In this document: positions 51,611 to 63,063 of the stretch, piece by piece
How positions within the stretch are numbered: the first letter of the stretch is position 1
How the letters are laid out: each line of letters starts with the position of its first letter
Source of the DNA: Vanessa cardui
Lineage: Eukaryota; Arthropoda; Insecta; Lepidoptera; Nymphalidae
Assembly: GCF_905220365.1 (NCBI RefSeq)
Contig: NC_061153.1
Coordinates: 578,001 to 642,000, forward strand
Length of the DNA stretch: 64,000 nt
Direction of reading: 5' to 3'
Notes under the pieces: model-generated
What the model was told of the DNA's origin: nothing
What the model saw: only the letters and a program-made list of their open reading frames with translations
Database searches by the model: none
Program-made: the position numbers and the translations under genes

Positions 51611-54050
51611 ATGACAAAACCTATGCCCTCTTACTTAAATATTATACATCAAAATATACAGGGCATAGGTGGCAAAGATCATGAAATAGAACTATTTTCA
51701 GAAAATTACAAAACTCATGTATTTTGTTTCACAGAGCATTGGATTAAAAGTTTTGACATATTTAATATCCCAAACTTTAAATTGTCAAGTACATTCGTAA
51801 GAGGGAATGCTATTCGCGGTGGCTCATTAATATTAGTACGGAATGATATCATTTGTAAATCTCGAAAAGATATTGTGGCTCTCTCTGTCGAACGTACTAT
51901 CGAATTATCCTGCGTGGAATTTCCGCAGTACATTATAGTATGCGTGTACCGGCCCCCATCGGGAGATTTTTGCTTATTTGAGACCACTATGGAGGATGTT
52001 CTTAAAAAGATAAGCGAAAGTAATAAATATATAATTGTATGTGGCGACTTTAACGTAGACTTATTAAAAGCTACTTCGCTGAGTGTTCGATTAGTAACAT
52101 TGTTTAGGTCATTTAATTTAACGCACCGAGTTAATGAACCAACACGAATAACCAACGATACTTCTACGTGTATTGACAATGTGTTTTGTGACTGTGAAAT
52201 ATATGAATTTTCAATTATAAATAATTTAACTTCTGATCACTGTGGTCAGAAGTTTTCTTTAGAACACAAAGAAATTATTCATTCAAAAAAAATAATGTAC
52301 AGACCAATAACGGCTCATAAAGTAAACTGTTTTAAAGATATTGTGGCGTGTAAATTAGCTTATTTAGATCTAACGACATAAGATCCAAATGAACTTTATA
52401 ATTCATTTTTTGAATTAATATTAATAGAATTTAATAAAATATTCAAAATAAAATCATTTTATAATAATACAAAATTGAAGTTTAGTGACTGGGCTACTAT
52501 TGGTATATATAAAAGTAGAAATAAATTATACGACCTATATGGTATGAAGCAGTGGAATCAAAACGAAGCCTTTCTAGGATATGTCAATAAATATTCGAAA
52601 ATATTTAAAACAGTATGTATTTATGCTAAGTATTTATACATAAAGAACAAAATTTTGACTTCCGATAATAGAATAAAGGCCACTTGGGACATTATTGGAA
52701 GTGTTAGTGGAAAACCTAAAAAGGAAAGTATACATATCAAATTAAACACAGGCAGTAAATACACAAATTCTGATTTGGAAGTTGCAAATTTATTTGAAAT
52801 ATTTTTTGATAACATACCTAATAAAATAACATCTCATTTAAAGTCATCTACATTAGATGCAGCTAAATTATTAAATAAACATGTTTCGAAATGCGTTATT
52901 GATTTTTCTTTTGAAACAGTTTCTGCAATAGATGTTATAAAAGTATTTAAAACACTCAATATTAAAAAAACTAACGACGTATGGGGCATTTCGGTAAAAT
53001 TCATAAATAACATCATACACGATATTGCTCCGTATATAGCAGTAATTTTTAACAAGAGTTTGGACACGGGTTCATTTCCTGACTTGTTAAAATGTAGTAA
53101 AGTCTTACCACTTTTTAAGAATGGAAATAGGAGCGATCCCAGTAATTACAGGCCTATTTCAATACTCCCATCTTTAAGTAAAATTTTCGAAAAAAATATT
53201 TTAAATCTTTTTCTTCTTATCCATTTTGGTACAAATAAAATTTTTCATAGTGAGCAATTTGGTTTTACAAGAGGTCGATCAACAACTGATGCGGGAATTG
53301 CGCTTCTTAAGCATATTTACGATGCTTGGGAGAAATCACAGAATGCTATTGGAGTGTTCTGTGATTTATCTAAAGCATTTGATTGTATAGAACACGAGAC
53401 GCTTCTTTATAAGCTCAAATATTACGGCGTTAAAGGTAGGGCTCTTGATCTCATTGCTTCATACTTAAGTCAAAGAATTCAGCAAGTTTTCATTAATGGA
53501 ATAAAGTCTACTGGATCTACGCTAAAAATGGGTGTTCCACAAGGTTCAATTTTGGGTCCCTTTCTATTCCTAGTATATATAAATGACCTTCCTTTCTTTG
53601 TTAAAGGTATTTGTGATATAGTATTGTTTGCTGACGATACTTCACTGATTTTTAAGGTTGACAGGAAAAAAACTGACTATGACGATGTGAACGGTGCCTT
53701 ATCACAGATACAAGATTGGTTTAATGTAAATAATTTGGTTTTGAATACTCAAAAAACAAAATGTGTAGTTTTTACCCTACCCAATGTTAGGAAGCAAAAT
53801 TATAATATATCTTTAAGCGGTGGCCCGCTTGATGTAGCCGATACTACCGTGTTCTTGGGAATAGAATTGGATTCCAGACTTCAGTGGAGTCCCCATTTGT
53901 CTTCCCTAACAGGGAGACTCAGCTCCGCAGCATACGCGGTTCGAAAAGTTAGACAACTAACTGATATTGATACCGCTCGTTTAGTTTATTTTGGTTATTT
54001 TCACAGTATTATGTCATATGGCATATTACTTTGGGGTAGTGTTGCCCAAA
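51611..54050 (+). pseudogene. LINE-C1 ORF2: endonuclease and reverse transcriptase
   Basis: One frame with a single stop (TAA, 52379-52381). Endonuclease: LNIIHQNIQGIGGKDHEIEL, CFTEHWIKSF, RGGSLILVRNDI, VCVYRPPSGDF, VCGDFNVDLLK, SDHCGQKF. RT: NYRPISILPSLSKIFEKNI, EQFGFTRGRSTTDAG, VFCDLSKAFDCIEHE, MGVPQGSILGPFLF, VLFADDTSLIF. It ends in the RT C-terminus at MSYGILLWGSV; the remaining about 110 residues seen in LINE-C2 are absent. Start at 51611 or 51623. Confidence 0.9.
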
Positions 54051-54262
54051 TGCAAGACCAAGACGAGACTTAGCCAGTCTTGGTCTTGGTCTTGCGCCAA
54101 TACAACTGGTCTTGGTCTTGGTCTTGGTCTTGCGCTCCCGGTCTTGGTCTTGGTCTTGGTCTTGGTCTTGCGCCAATACAACTGGTCTTGGTCTTGGTCT
54201 TGGTCTTGCGCTCCCGGTCTTGGTCTTGGTCTTGGCCTTGCAGCAAGAGTCTTGCAAGTCTT
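54051..54262. repeat. (GTCTTG)n hexanucleotide array with an inverted arm
   Basis: Blocks of GTCTTG separated by spacers 'gcgccaatacaact' and 'gcgctcccg', both occurring twice, so the array also has a higher-order repeat of about 80 bp. At the left edge 'gcaagaccaagac' (about 54053) can pair with 'gtcttggtcttgc' (about 54079). The array is open in several frames on both strands; these are not genes. Confidence 0.93.
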
Positions 54263-54480
54263 GCAATTACCTATTAGTCTATTACTATTTATTAAAGTTT
54301 ATTTTAAATCTCAGAAAAACGTATTAGAATTGGAACATTGTGAGCTTGAATTAACATAGCCATAGTAAAGATCAAGCAGATTAATAAATTGCTGAAGATT
54401 TGATAAGAAATTTGAAAAATCAACTGACAAACACAGATTATTTATTACCTACTTGTTCAGAGTCGACGCGTGAATAAAAT
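54263..54480. other. Spacer between LINE-C1 and LINE-C2
   Basis: AT-rich, no gene or known element recognised. Confidence 0.5.
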
Positions 54481-54505
54481 ATAAATCAAAATCAAAATCA
54501 AAATA

Positions 54506-54714
54506 AACTTTATTCAAGTAGGCTTTTATAAGCACTTTTGAATCGTCATTTTACAATTAAGTGAAGCTACCACCGGTTCGGAAAGTAGATTCTACCGAGA
54601 AGAACCGGCAAGAAACTCAGTAGTTACTCTTTTTTAACATTTAAAAAATACAATGTCATGTTAATTAAATACAATTATTTCAATTAATGTATCCTGCTTG
54701 GAAGTCAACAGGTA
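54506..54714 (-). other. LINE-C2 3' untranslated region
   Basis: Contains a GAATAAAG-like signal on the minus strand and the segment with 'gaagctaccaccggttcgga' that is common in moth genomes. Ends in the hexamer tail. Confidence 0.6.
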
Positions 54715-56924
54715 TTAACTCCACGCTTTTTTATCATCTACAAAATCTTGTATCGAATAGTATGCTTTTTCTACCAATGTATTTTTAACAAACGATTTGA
54801 ATTTACTAAACGGCAAAGTTAAAAATTTCTGCGGAATTTTATTATAGAAACGGATACCTTGCCCCAAGAAGGATCTATTGACTTTGCGGAGTCGGAAACT
54901 TGGCGTTATAAGCTTATCCTTACTTCTAGTGTATATACAATGATTATCACTGATTTTATCAAAGTGATCAATGTTACTGTGAATATACATGATATTGTTG
55001 TAAATATATTGCGACGCAATAGTAAGTATTCCTACTCTGTTAAAAACATCCCGAAGAGAGTCTCTAGCTCCAAGATTATAAATAAACCGAATTGCTCTCT
55101 TTTGTAAAATAAAGACAGATTCAATATCTGCAGCGTTACCCCAAAGTAATATGCCATATGACATAATACTGTGAAAATAACCAAAATAAACTAAACGAGC
55201 GGTATCAATATCAGTTAGTTGTCTAACTTTTCTAACCGCGTATGTTGCGGAGCTGAGTCTTCCTGTTAGGGATGATAAATGAGAAGTCCACTGAAGTCTG
55301 GAATCCAATTCTATTCCTAAAAACACCATAGTATCAGCTACTTCAAGACGGTCACCATTTAAAGATATATTATAATTTTGCTTGCTAACATTAGGTAGGG
55401 TAAAAACTACACATTTTGTTTTTTGAGCATTCAAAACTAAATTATTTACTGTAAACCAATTGTGTATCTGTGATAATGCACCGTTCACATCGTCATAGTC
55501 ATTTTTTTTCCTGTCAACCTTAAAAATCAGCGAAGTATCGTCAGCAAACAACACTATATCACAAATACCCTTAACATAGAAAGGAAGATCATTTATATAT
55601 ACTAGGAATAGAAAGGGACCCAAAATTGAACCTTGTGGAACTCCCATTTTTAACGTAGATCCAGAAGACTTTATTCCATTAATGAAAACTTGCTGGATTC
55701 TTTGACTTAAATATGAAGCGATGAGATCAAAAGCTTTACCTTTAACACCGTAATATTTGAGCTTATAAAGAAGCGTTTCGTGTTCTACACAATCGAATGC
55801 TTTAGATAAATCACAGAATACTCCAATAGCTTTCTGTGATTTCTCCCAAGCATCGTAAATATGTTTGAGAAGCGCAATTCCCGCATCAGTTGTCGAGCGA
55901 CCTCTTCTAAAACCGAATTGCTCACCATGAAAAATAGCATTTGTACCGAAATGGACGAGAAGTTGATTTAAAATAATTTTTTCGAAAATTTTACTTAAGG
56001 ATGGGAGTATTGAAATAGGCCTGTAATTACCGGGATCGCTTCTGTTTCCAGTTTTAAAAAGTGCTAAAACTTTACTACATTTTAACAAGTTAGGAAATGA
56101 ACCCGTGTCCAAACTCTTGTTAAAAATTACTGCTATATACGGAGCAATATCGTATATGATGTTATTAAAAAATTTTACCGAAATGCCCCATATGTCGTTA
56201 GTTTTTTTAATATTTATAGTTTTAAATATTTTATGACATCTATTGCAGAAACCGTTTCAAATGAAAAATCAATAACGCATTTAGAAACACTATTATTTAA
56301 TAACCTAGCTGCATTTGATGTAGATGATTTTAAATGAAATGTTATTTTATGGGGTACTTTATCAAAAAATGATTCAAATAAATTAGCAACCTCTAATTCA
56401 GAACTCGTGTATCTACTACCTGTGTTCAATTCTATTGGTATCATTTCCTTTTTGGGTTTTCCACTAACACTACTAATAACATCCCATGTGGCTTTAATTC
56501 TATTATCAGAATTCAGGATTTTTTTCTTTAAATATAAGGACTTAGCAGAAATGCATACTGTTTTAAAAATTTTGGAATATTTAATGACGTATTCTAAAAA
56601 GGCTACGCTTCGATTCCACCGCCTCATATCATATAAGTCGTATAATTTATTTCTACTTTTATAAATACCAACAGTAGCCCAGTCACTAAACTTTAATTTT
56701 GTGTTACTATAACATGATTTCATTTTAAATATATTGTTAAATTCTTTTAGTATTACTTCAAAAAATGAATTATAAAGCTCATTTGGATCCTGTGTCGTAA
56801 GATCTAGATTAGACAATTTATACGCCACAATATCTTTAAAACAATGTAATTTGTTAGTCGTTATTGGCCTGAATGTTATTTTTTTTAAAAGATTTATTTC
56901 TTTGTCTTTTAATGAAAACTTCTG
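54715..56924 (-). pseudogene. LINE-C2 ORF2: end of endonuclease and reverse transcriptase
   Basis: From the Gypsy-B junction the frame covers QKFSLKDKEINLLKKI, then KFSDWATVGIYKSRNKLYDL and the RT. A 1-base deletion near 56214 shifts the frame; the RT continues to 54715 (YRPISILPSLSKIFEKI, FGFRRGRSTTDAG, VFCDLSKAFDCVEHE, MGVPQGSILGP, VLFADDTSLIF). Its C-terminal domain (SVFILQKRAIRFIYNLGARD to LVEKAYYSIQDFVDD) is lacking in LINE-C1. Confidence 0.9.
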
Positions 56925-56929
56925 ACCAC

Positions 56930-57442
56930 TGTGGCGTAGCCTATTTTTCTATTATAATTTTTATTTCTTTTTTTTTACTTTTGTTAAATTATAAGTGTGT
57001 ATTTTATGTTTTAATTATTTTTTATAAATTTTATTATTTTATTAATTTCAACGGACAGAATAAATACGACAAGTCTTTTTATATACGTAAGCGCGCGAGC
57101 GACGCGGTCAGTCTCCGCCCCATTGCGGGGCGACGTCCACCCGCGGGCCCTGCGGCCGGCCGGCCGTCGCAGGCGCTTCACAAGTAGAATTATTGTTAAT
57201 TGTAAAATGTAAAATTAATTCTTTTTTAGTTCGCTAAAACTTCCGGGTCGATCTGCACGTCGCTCGCATGCTCGCTAGCTACATACATAATTCAAAGTGT
57301 CTCATCGTTTACTTAAGGACTTAAATTAATTAGTGTAATAAGTATAACAGTTGGTGAATCCAATAAAAACAATATTCGCAATTACCGTGATTTACATATC
57401 CTGCGTTACTCCTCCTCAGTAGTGATACGACCTACCACTAAA
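56930..57442 (+). repeat. Gypsy-B 5' LTR
   Basis: Begins tgtggcgtagcc, ends cctaccactaaa. AT-rich except for a CpG-rich block at about 57089-57180 (contains gcgcgcgagcgacgcgg and ggccggccgg). AATAAA occurs at about 57059. Confidence 0.93.
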
Positions 57443-57506
57443 CTGGTGACCCCGTAGAGCACGACGCTTATTCTCTTCTGCTTGAATCCTGAAAGTACCC
57501 TACACG
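57443..57506 (+). promoter_or_regulatory. Gypsy-B primer-binding site and leader
   Basis: tggtgaccccgtag starts at 57444, one base after the LTR; the TGG start is typical of a primer site pairing with a tRNA CCA end. I do not name the tRNA. Confidence 0.6.
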
Positions 57507-58310
57507 ATGACGACAGACGGAAAGAAAGATGGCGCCGAGCAAATAGCAGAGTCATGCCGAGTTGGCGTACGCGTGCCGCCATTTTATCCTGAAAAGCCGG
57601 CGCTCTGGTTTGCACAATTGGAAGGTCAATTCGTCCTCGCCAACATCACCAGCGATACGACGAAGTTCTACTACGCCATTGCGCAGCTCGAACCTCAATA
57701 CGCAGCCGAAGTGGAGGACATCATTACCACACCTCCTAACACCGGAAGATACGATAAGTTGAAGGCGGAACTAATAAAGAGGCTTTCGGTATCCCGAGAA
57801 AAGAAGGTGCAACAGCTCCTTTTGCATGAGGAGCTCGGGGACCGGAAACCATCACACTTCGTACGCCACCTATAAAATCTAGCGGGACCCGGCGTTCCAG
57901 AAGAGTTCTTAAGGACGATCTGGACCAGCCGACTGCCACAGAGCACGCAGTCGATCATCGCGTCGCAACCTCGAGCATCGCTAGAAGAGCTGGCCGACCT
58001 AGCAGACCGGATTCATGACGTGGTCACGCCCAACTTGCAAGTGGCCTCCGCATCAAGCCCAGCTCCACCTGAAAGCAGCGTCGACGCCATGACTCGTCAA
58101 ATCTCTGAACTCACTAGGCAAGTGGCGGAGCTGACGACGAGGGTGAGCAGGATGTCGCGACCCAGGCAGCGTGACCGTTCCAGGAGTCGCAGGCGCCAGT
58201 ACTCCAGTTCCTCGAAGTCTCAGTGCTGGTACCACATTAAATTCGGCGAGAAGGCGAAAAGGTGCATAAAACCGTGCGAATTCTCGGTAAACTCAACGGG
58301 CGGTCGTTAA
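57507..58310 (+). pseudogene. Gypsy-B Gag
   Basis: Insect gypsy Gag: VRVPPFYPEKPALWFAQLEG, TTKFYYAIAQLEPQYAAEVE, LSVSREKKVQQLLLHEELGD, RKPSHFVRHL. A TAA at 57873-57875 follows, with the same frame continuing (NLAGPGVPEEFLRTIW, ASLEELADLADRIHDVV). A helical region, an Arg/Ser-rich stretch (SRPRQRDRSRSRRRQYSSSS) and a degenerate Cys/His motif (CWYHIKFGEKAKRCIKPC) end it at 58310. Confidence 0.88.
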
Positions 58311-58509
58311 CGGCGACTACCGATTGCCCGAGTACCGGTCGCCTATTCGTTACGGATGCGAAAACAAAAACGCAGTTCTTAGTGGACACTGGAAGTGACC
58401 TCTGTGTTTTTCCGCGGAGTGGTATTAGAGACTCTAAGACTAAGACGAATTACGATTTATGTGCCGCTAATGGTAGCAAAATAAATACATACGGGTATGT
58501 AAATTACAA
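58262..58509 (+). pseudogene. Gypsy-B aspartic protease, first part
   Basis: Different frame from Gag: GRLFVTDAKTKTQFLVDTGS with catalytic DTGS, DLCVFPRSG, INTYGYVNY. Interrupted by LINE-A4. The remainder (LVLNIGLRRDFPWRFIIADV, IIGVDFLSYYNLIV) is at 59661-59770. Confidence 0.85.
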
Positions 58510-59660
58510 TGGTTACAATCAGTGATTGGAGCAAGTGTTATGGTTTAAAGATCAATCCATCAAAATCACAGGCCATTATTATTGGCAGTGCTGCTATGAT
58601 TTCAAGAGTTGACTGGAGAAACATTCCTACGATTATATTAGATAATTGTACTATACCATATAGTTCTACGGTAAAAAATCTCGGTATACATCTAGATTCT
58701 ACACTTTCATGGTCACATCAGTTAAATGTAGTCAGCAGGAAAATGTTTTCGGCGATGGGCTCTCTACGACGTCTCCGTTCCTTTCTTCCTATTTCCACCA
58801 AGACTATGTTAGCACATTCTCTACTTCTATCTATTCTCGATTATGCAGACGCCAGCTATCTAGATTTAAATGAGGACCAATTAAATAAACTTGAGCGTCT
58901 TCAAAATCTAGCTATACGGTTCATATTTGGCTTACGCAAATATGACCATGTCTCTGAATTTCGTACTCAGCTCAAGTGGTTACCTATTCGTTTTCGCCGG
59001 AATCTACATATTGTTTGTCTTTTGTACTGTGTTATTCAATCCTCACTCACCTATTTATTTGAAAGAAAAATTTAAATTTTTGAATTCTCGCAATGTTATT
59101 GACGGACACAACATGAACTTACGTTCATCTGAAAATTTACTTTTAAATCCACCTGTGCAGAAAACAATTTTTTCCAAAAAATCTTTTACGGCTGAGGCTA
59201 CTCGATTGTGGAATGCCCTCCCGCTTAATATCAAATCTGCAACCTCTTTAACATTATTTAAAACTAAAGTTATTAATTATTACCTCACACTCTCACACTG
59301 AATGGCGACTAGATACCATTTGTTATTTGTATATATCTGTATATTTATATGTTTTTATGTATGACTCTATTTATATATGTATGTATAAATGTATTTATGT
59401 ACCTAGCTATATGTATGTAGTAGTTTATTTATGTATTATATTATTTGTATCTATGCATGTAGTCTATTTTACACCACCTACCATTTCTCTGTTGGCTACT
59501 ACTCCATATCACCTCGGTTGTCTGGAAGAAATCGCTTTAAAGCGATAAGACCGCCGGTTGTACCATCTATTTTTTTTTTTTTATGTGATCTTACTTATCT
59601 GTTTAATTTGTGGTGTACAATAAAGTGTTTAAATAAATAAAATAAATAAATAAATAAATT
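58510..59660 (+). mobile_element. LINE-A4, 5'-truncated LINE-A fragment inside Gypsy-B
   Basis: Contains only the end of ORF2: from INPSKSQAIIIGS through LSWSHQLNVVSRKMFSAMGS, FIFGLRKYDHVSEF and, after a frameshift near 59030, AEATRLWNALPLNIK to a stop near 59301. The 3' UTR and an (aaat)n tail end at about 59660. Closest in sequence to LINE-A2. No clear target duplication. Confidence 0.88.
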
Positions 59661-59793
59661 TAGTCTTAAATATAGGCCTACGCCGCGACTTTCCCTGGCG
59701 ATTTATTATAGCCGATGTCACAAGGGCGATAATAGGCGTTGATTTTTTATCTTACTATAATTTAATTGTCCTGCTGACATTTCATCGGTAAAG
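59661..59793 (+). pseudogene. Gypsy-B protease remainder and RT leader
   Basis: RRDFPWRFIIADV and GVDFLSYYNLIV complete the protease fold. After LIV the expected linker is missing or out of frame, suggesting a deletion before the RT part. Confidence 0.75.
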
Positions 59794-61180
59794 GTGATCA
59801 CTGGTGAGTCGGTTTATCATCACATACTACGGGAATATCCCGATATCACTCGTCCATCCGGTACTTTACATGCACCTAAACACAACATAGTACACCATAT
59901 ACGTACTACACCCGGGCCACCCGTATCATGCACACCACGAAGGCTGGCCCCTGACAAATTAAAGGTAGCTAAGGAGGAGTTTGCCACTATGCTTCAGATG
60001 GGCATAGCCAGACCCTCTGAGTCCCCGTGGTCGTCACCACTCCACTTGGCGCCAAAGAAAGACAACAGCTGGCGCCCCTGTGGCGACTACAGGCAACTCA
60101 ACGCCCGTACAATACCGGACAGGTACCCGATCCGCCATATACATGATTTTGCGCACACAATTGCCGGTTGCAAGGTTTACAGCACTATCGACCTCGTAAA
60201 GGCGTACCACCAGATACCTGTTGCCTCAGAAGACGTACCAAAAACTGCTATTACCACACCTTTCGGCATGTACGAGTTCCCATTCATGACGTTTGGACTA
60301 CGTAATGCCGGACAAACCTTTCAACGTTTCGTGGATGAAATGCTACGAGGATTGGACTTCTGTTACGCCTACCTGGACGATTTCCTAGTTTTCTCTGAAG
60401 ATGAAGAAACCCATAAAGGTCACTTGAGGCAACTCTTCGCTAGGCTCCAAGAATATGGCATGGTAATCAACACTTCCAAATGTATCTTTGGAGTACCAGA
60501 GGTGACGTTGCTAGGATACCACATATCCACTAGCGGTACCAAGCCTTTACCTGCCAAAGTCCAGGCAATTCAAAACTTCCCAGTGCCAAAGAACGTCAAA
60601 GAACTGAGAAGATTTCTGGGCATGCTGAACTTTTATAGAAGGTTTATACCGAACGCAGCTCAACACCAATCTCCGTTGAATGCACTTCTTGTCGGTTCTG
60701 TAAAAGGATCCCACCCCATAACCTTCACAGCAGTAGAACAGGAAGCTTTTAACGCCTGTAAGCAAAGTTTATGTGACGCAACACTATTAGCTCACCCAGA
60801 CAGCCAAGCTAAATTAGCCATAGTAACAGACGCATCTGATGTGGCCATTGGAGCCGCTTTATAGCAGTTGACGCATGAGGGTTGGCAGCCACTCGCGTTC
60901 TACTCACATAAACTCAGTCCTGCCCAGCAAAAATATTCTCCGTATGATAGAGAGCTGCTTGCAATATATGAAGCGATCAAATATTTCAGGCATATGGTTG
61001 AAGCAAAAGATTTCGTGGTATATACAGACCATAAACCTTTGTGCTTCGCATTCAGTTCGCGTAAAGAAAATTGCTCACCAAGACAGTTCAAGACACTTAG
61101 ATTTTATATCGCAGTTTACAACGGATATAAGACACATATCAGGAAGGAACAACGTTGTCGCAGACACTCTCTCACGGATT
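59794..61180 (+). pseudogene. Gypsy-B reverse transcriptase and RNase H
   Basis: RT: HHIRTTPGPPVSCTPRRLAP, MGIARPSESPWSSPLHLAPK, CGDYRQLNARTIPDRYP, STIDLVKAYHQIPV, GLRNAGQTFQRFVDEML, CYAYLDDFLVFS. RNase H: IVTDASDVAIGAAL, followed by a TAG at 60862-60864 where Gln is usual, then LAFYSHKLSPAQQKYS, YDRELLAIYEAIKYF, VVYTDHKPLCFAF. The frame is lost near 61095 and the next part continues in another frame. Confidence 0.9.
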
Positions 61181-62527
61181 GAGGAAGTTGCTAAACCAGT
61201 CGACTCTGAGCAGCTAGCACAATCTCAATCCACGGACGCCGAGTTGCAGAAGCTCCTTAACAGCGACACCTCTTTATCCTTGAAAAAGATGAAACTGCCA
61301 GGAACACACTCTGAACTGTATTGCGATGAGAGTAGCAATAGCATACGCCCATACGTTCCTCAAGACTTTCGCCGGAGAGTTTTTGAAAGTTTGCACTGTC
61401 TTAGCCATCCAGGTGCCAAATCAACAACCAGGATAGTCTCAGAGAGGTATGTTTGGCCAGGTATTAGAAAAGATTGCAGAGAATGGACACGAGCCTGCCC
61501 AGCATGCCAACGGTCAAAAATCTCTCGCCATTGCTCGCCATCTGTTGGAACTTTCAAATTACCACGATCACGGTTTGCTCATATCCATATCGATCTCGTT
61601 GGTCCATTGCCATATTCACACGGTTATAGATATTGCCTCACCGCCGTCGACCGTTTCACCCGTTGGCCTGAGGTCATACCCTTACGCGACATAACCGCTG
61701 AGTCCGTGGCCAACGCATTACTATTCGGATGGATATCACGCTTCGGTTGTCCCATCGACATAGTCACCGATCGTGGCGCACAATTTGAATCTACCCTATT
61801 TAAGCGTTTGTCAGACCTCATCGGCTTCAAGCACAAAAGAACGACCGCGTATCCCCCAGCATGTAACGGGATGGTGGAAAGATTTCATAGGCAACTTAAA
61901 GCCGCAATTACTTGCCACGGAAACCAAAACTGGGTCGAGTCTCTTCCGATAGTACTTTTAGGCATCCGGAGCGCTTATAAGGAAGACTTACGCGCCTCCT
62001 CAGCTGAGCTCGTCTACGGCGAAACACTTAGGCTGCCTGGGGAAATTCTTCATCCTCAAGCTGACGACTCGACCGACGTGGCAGATTACTTGACACGAAT
62101 TCGGACATTTGCACGGAAGCTCAGACCAATACCAGCGTCGCGTCATGGCACTAGGTCCTTCTTTGTTTTCAAAGACTTAAAAACAGCTTCTCACGTCTAT
62201 CTCAGAGAGGAGATTAACCGTGGATCCCTTAAGCCGGCCTATACTGGCCCTCACGAGGTACTCAAAAACAACGTCAAAGTGCTTACCATTCTTTTTCACG
62301 GTAAACCTGTCACAGTATCCGCAGATCGTGTCAAACCAGCCTACATACTTCACGACACACATAACACAAACACACAAACAAACACACACTCCCCACAATA
62401 CAACACGAAACATAAACACTTAACACCACCACTACAGGAACCCACTCAGCCTGATGCCGAAGGTGTTAATGAGAGAAGGACACGTTCAGGTCGTAAAGTT
62501 CGATTCCCGGACTATTATCGCCCGTAG
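61095..62527 (+). pseudogene. Gypsy-B integrase
   Basis: In the second frame: RHLDFISQFTTDIRHISGRN, then the HHCC zinc region (HCLSHPGAKSTTRIVSERYV, WTRACPACQRSKI). The D,D-E core has HIDLVGPLPYSHGYRYC, IVTDRGAQFESTLFKRL and NGMVERFHRQLKAAI. The C-terminal part (AYTGPHEVLKNNVKVLTILF) ends with a basic region (RRTRSGRKVRFPDYYRP). It is open throughout to 62527. Confidence 0.9.
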
Positions 62528-62549
62528 GACGGTCTCTGGAGGGGGGTGA

Positions 62550-63063
62550 TGTGGCGTAGCCTATTTTTCTATTATAATTTTTATTTCTTTTTTTTTTACT
62601 TTTGTTAAATTATAAGTGTGTATTTTATGTTTTAATTATTTTTTATAAATTTTATTATTGTATTAATTTCAACGGACAGAATAAATACGACAAGTCTTTT
62701 TATATACGTAAGCGCGCGAGCGACGCGGTCAGTCTCCGCCCCATTGCGGGGCGACGTCCACCCGCGGGCCCTGCGGCCGGCCGGCCGTCGCAGGCGCTTC
62801 ACAAGTAGAATTATTGTTAATTGTAAAATGTAAAATTAATTCTTTTTTAGTTCGCTAAAACTTCCGGGTCGATCTGCACGTCGCTCGCATGCTCGCTAGC
62901 TACATACATAATTCAAAGTGTCTCATCGTTTACTTAAGGACTTAAATTAATTAGTGTAATAAGTATAACAGTTGGTGAATCCAATAAAAACAATATTCGC
63001 AATTACCGTGATTTAAATATCCTGCGTTACTCCTCCTCAGTAGTGATACGACCTACCACTAAA
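62550..63063 (+). repeat. Gypsy-B 3' LTR
   Basis: Two substitutions and one T-run difference from the 5' LTR. Preceded by a purine-rich tract (ggagggggg, 62538-62546), the likely polypurine tract. Confidence 0.93.

Larger units (their letters stand above)
50029..54050 (+). mobile_element. LINE-C1, CR1-like LINE lacking its 3' end
   Basis: ORF1 50029-51552 and ORF2 51611-54050. The RT C-terminal domain and 3' UTR present in LINE-C2 are missing; sequence similarity ends at ILLWGSV, where a (GTCTTG)n array begins. The nearest neighbour to the right is LINE-C2 in opposite orientation (tail to tail). The 5' limit is uncertain. Confidence 0.8.
56930..63063 (+). mobile_element. Gypsy-B, Ty3/gypsy LTR retrotransposon with near-identical LTRs and a dead interior
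   Basis: LTRs at 56930-57442 and 62550-63063 differ by two substitutions and one T-run length change in about 513 bases. Target duplication accac on both sides. The interior contains Gag, protease, RT, RNase H and integrase segments with at least two stops, two frame changes, an apparent deletion and an inserted LINE-A4 fragment. Confidence 0.92.

Noticed and set aside
54009..54359. Open frames on both strands rich in Val/Leu/Trp or Asp/Gln/Lys
   Set aside because: Translation of the (GTCTTG)n array; low complexity with no independent coding evidence.
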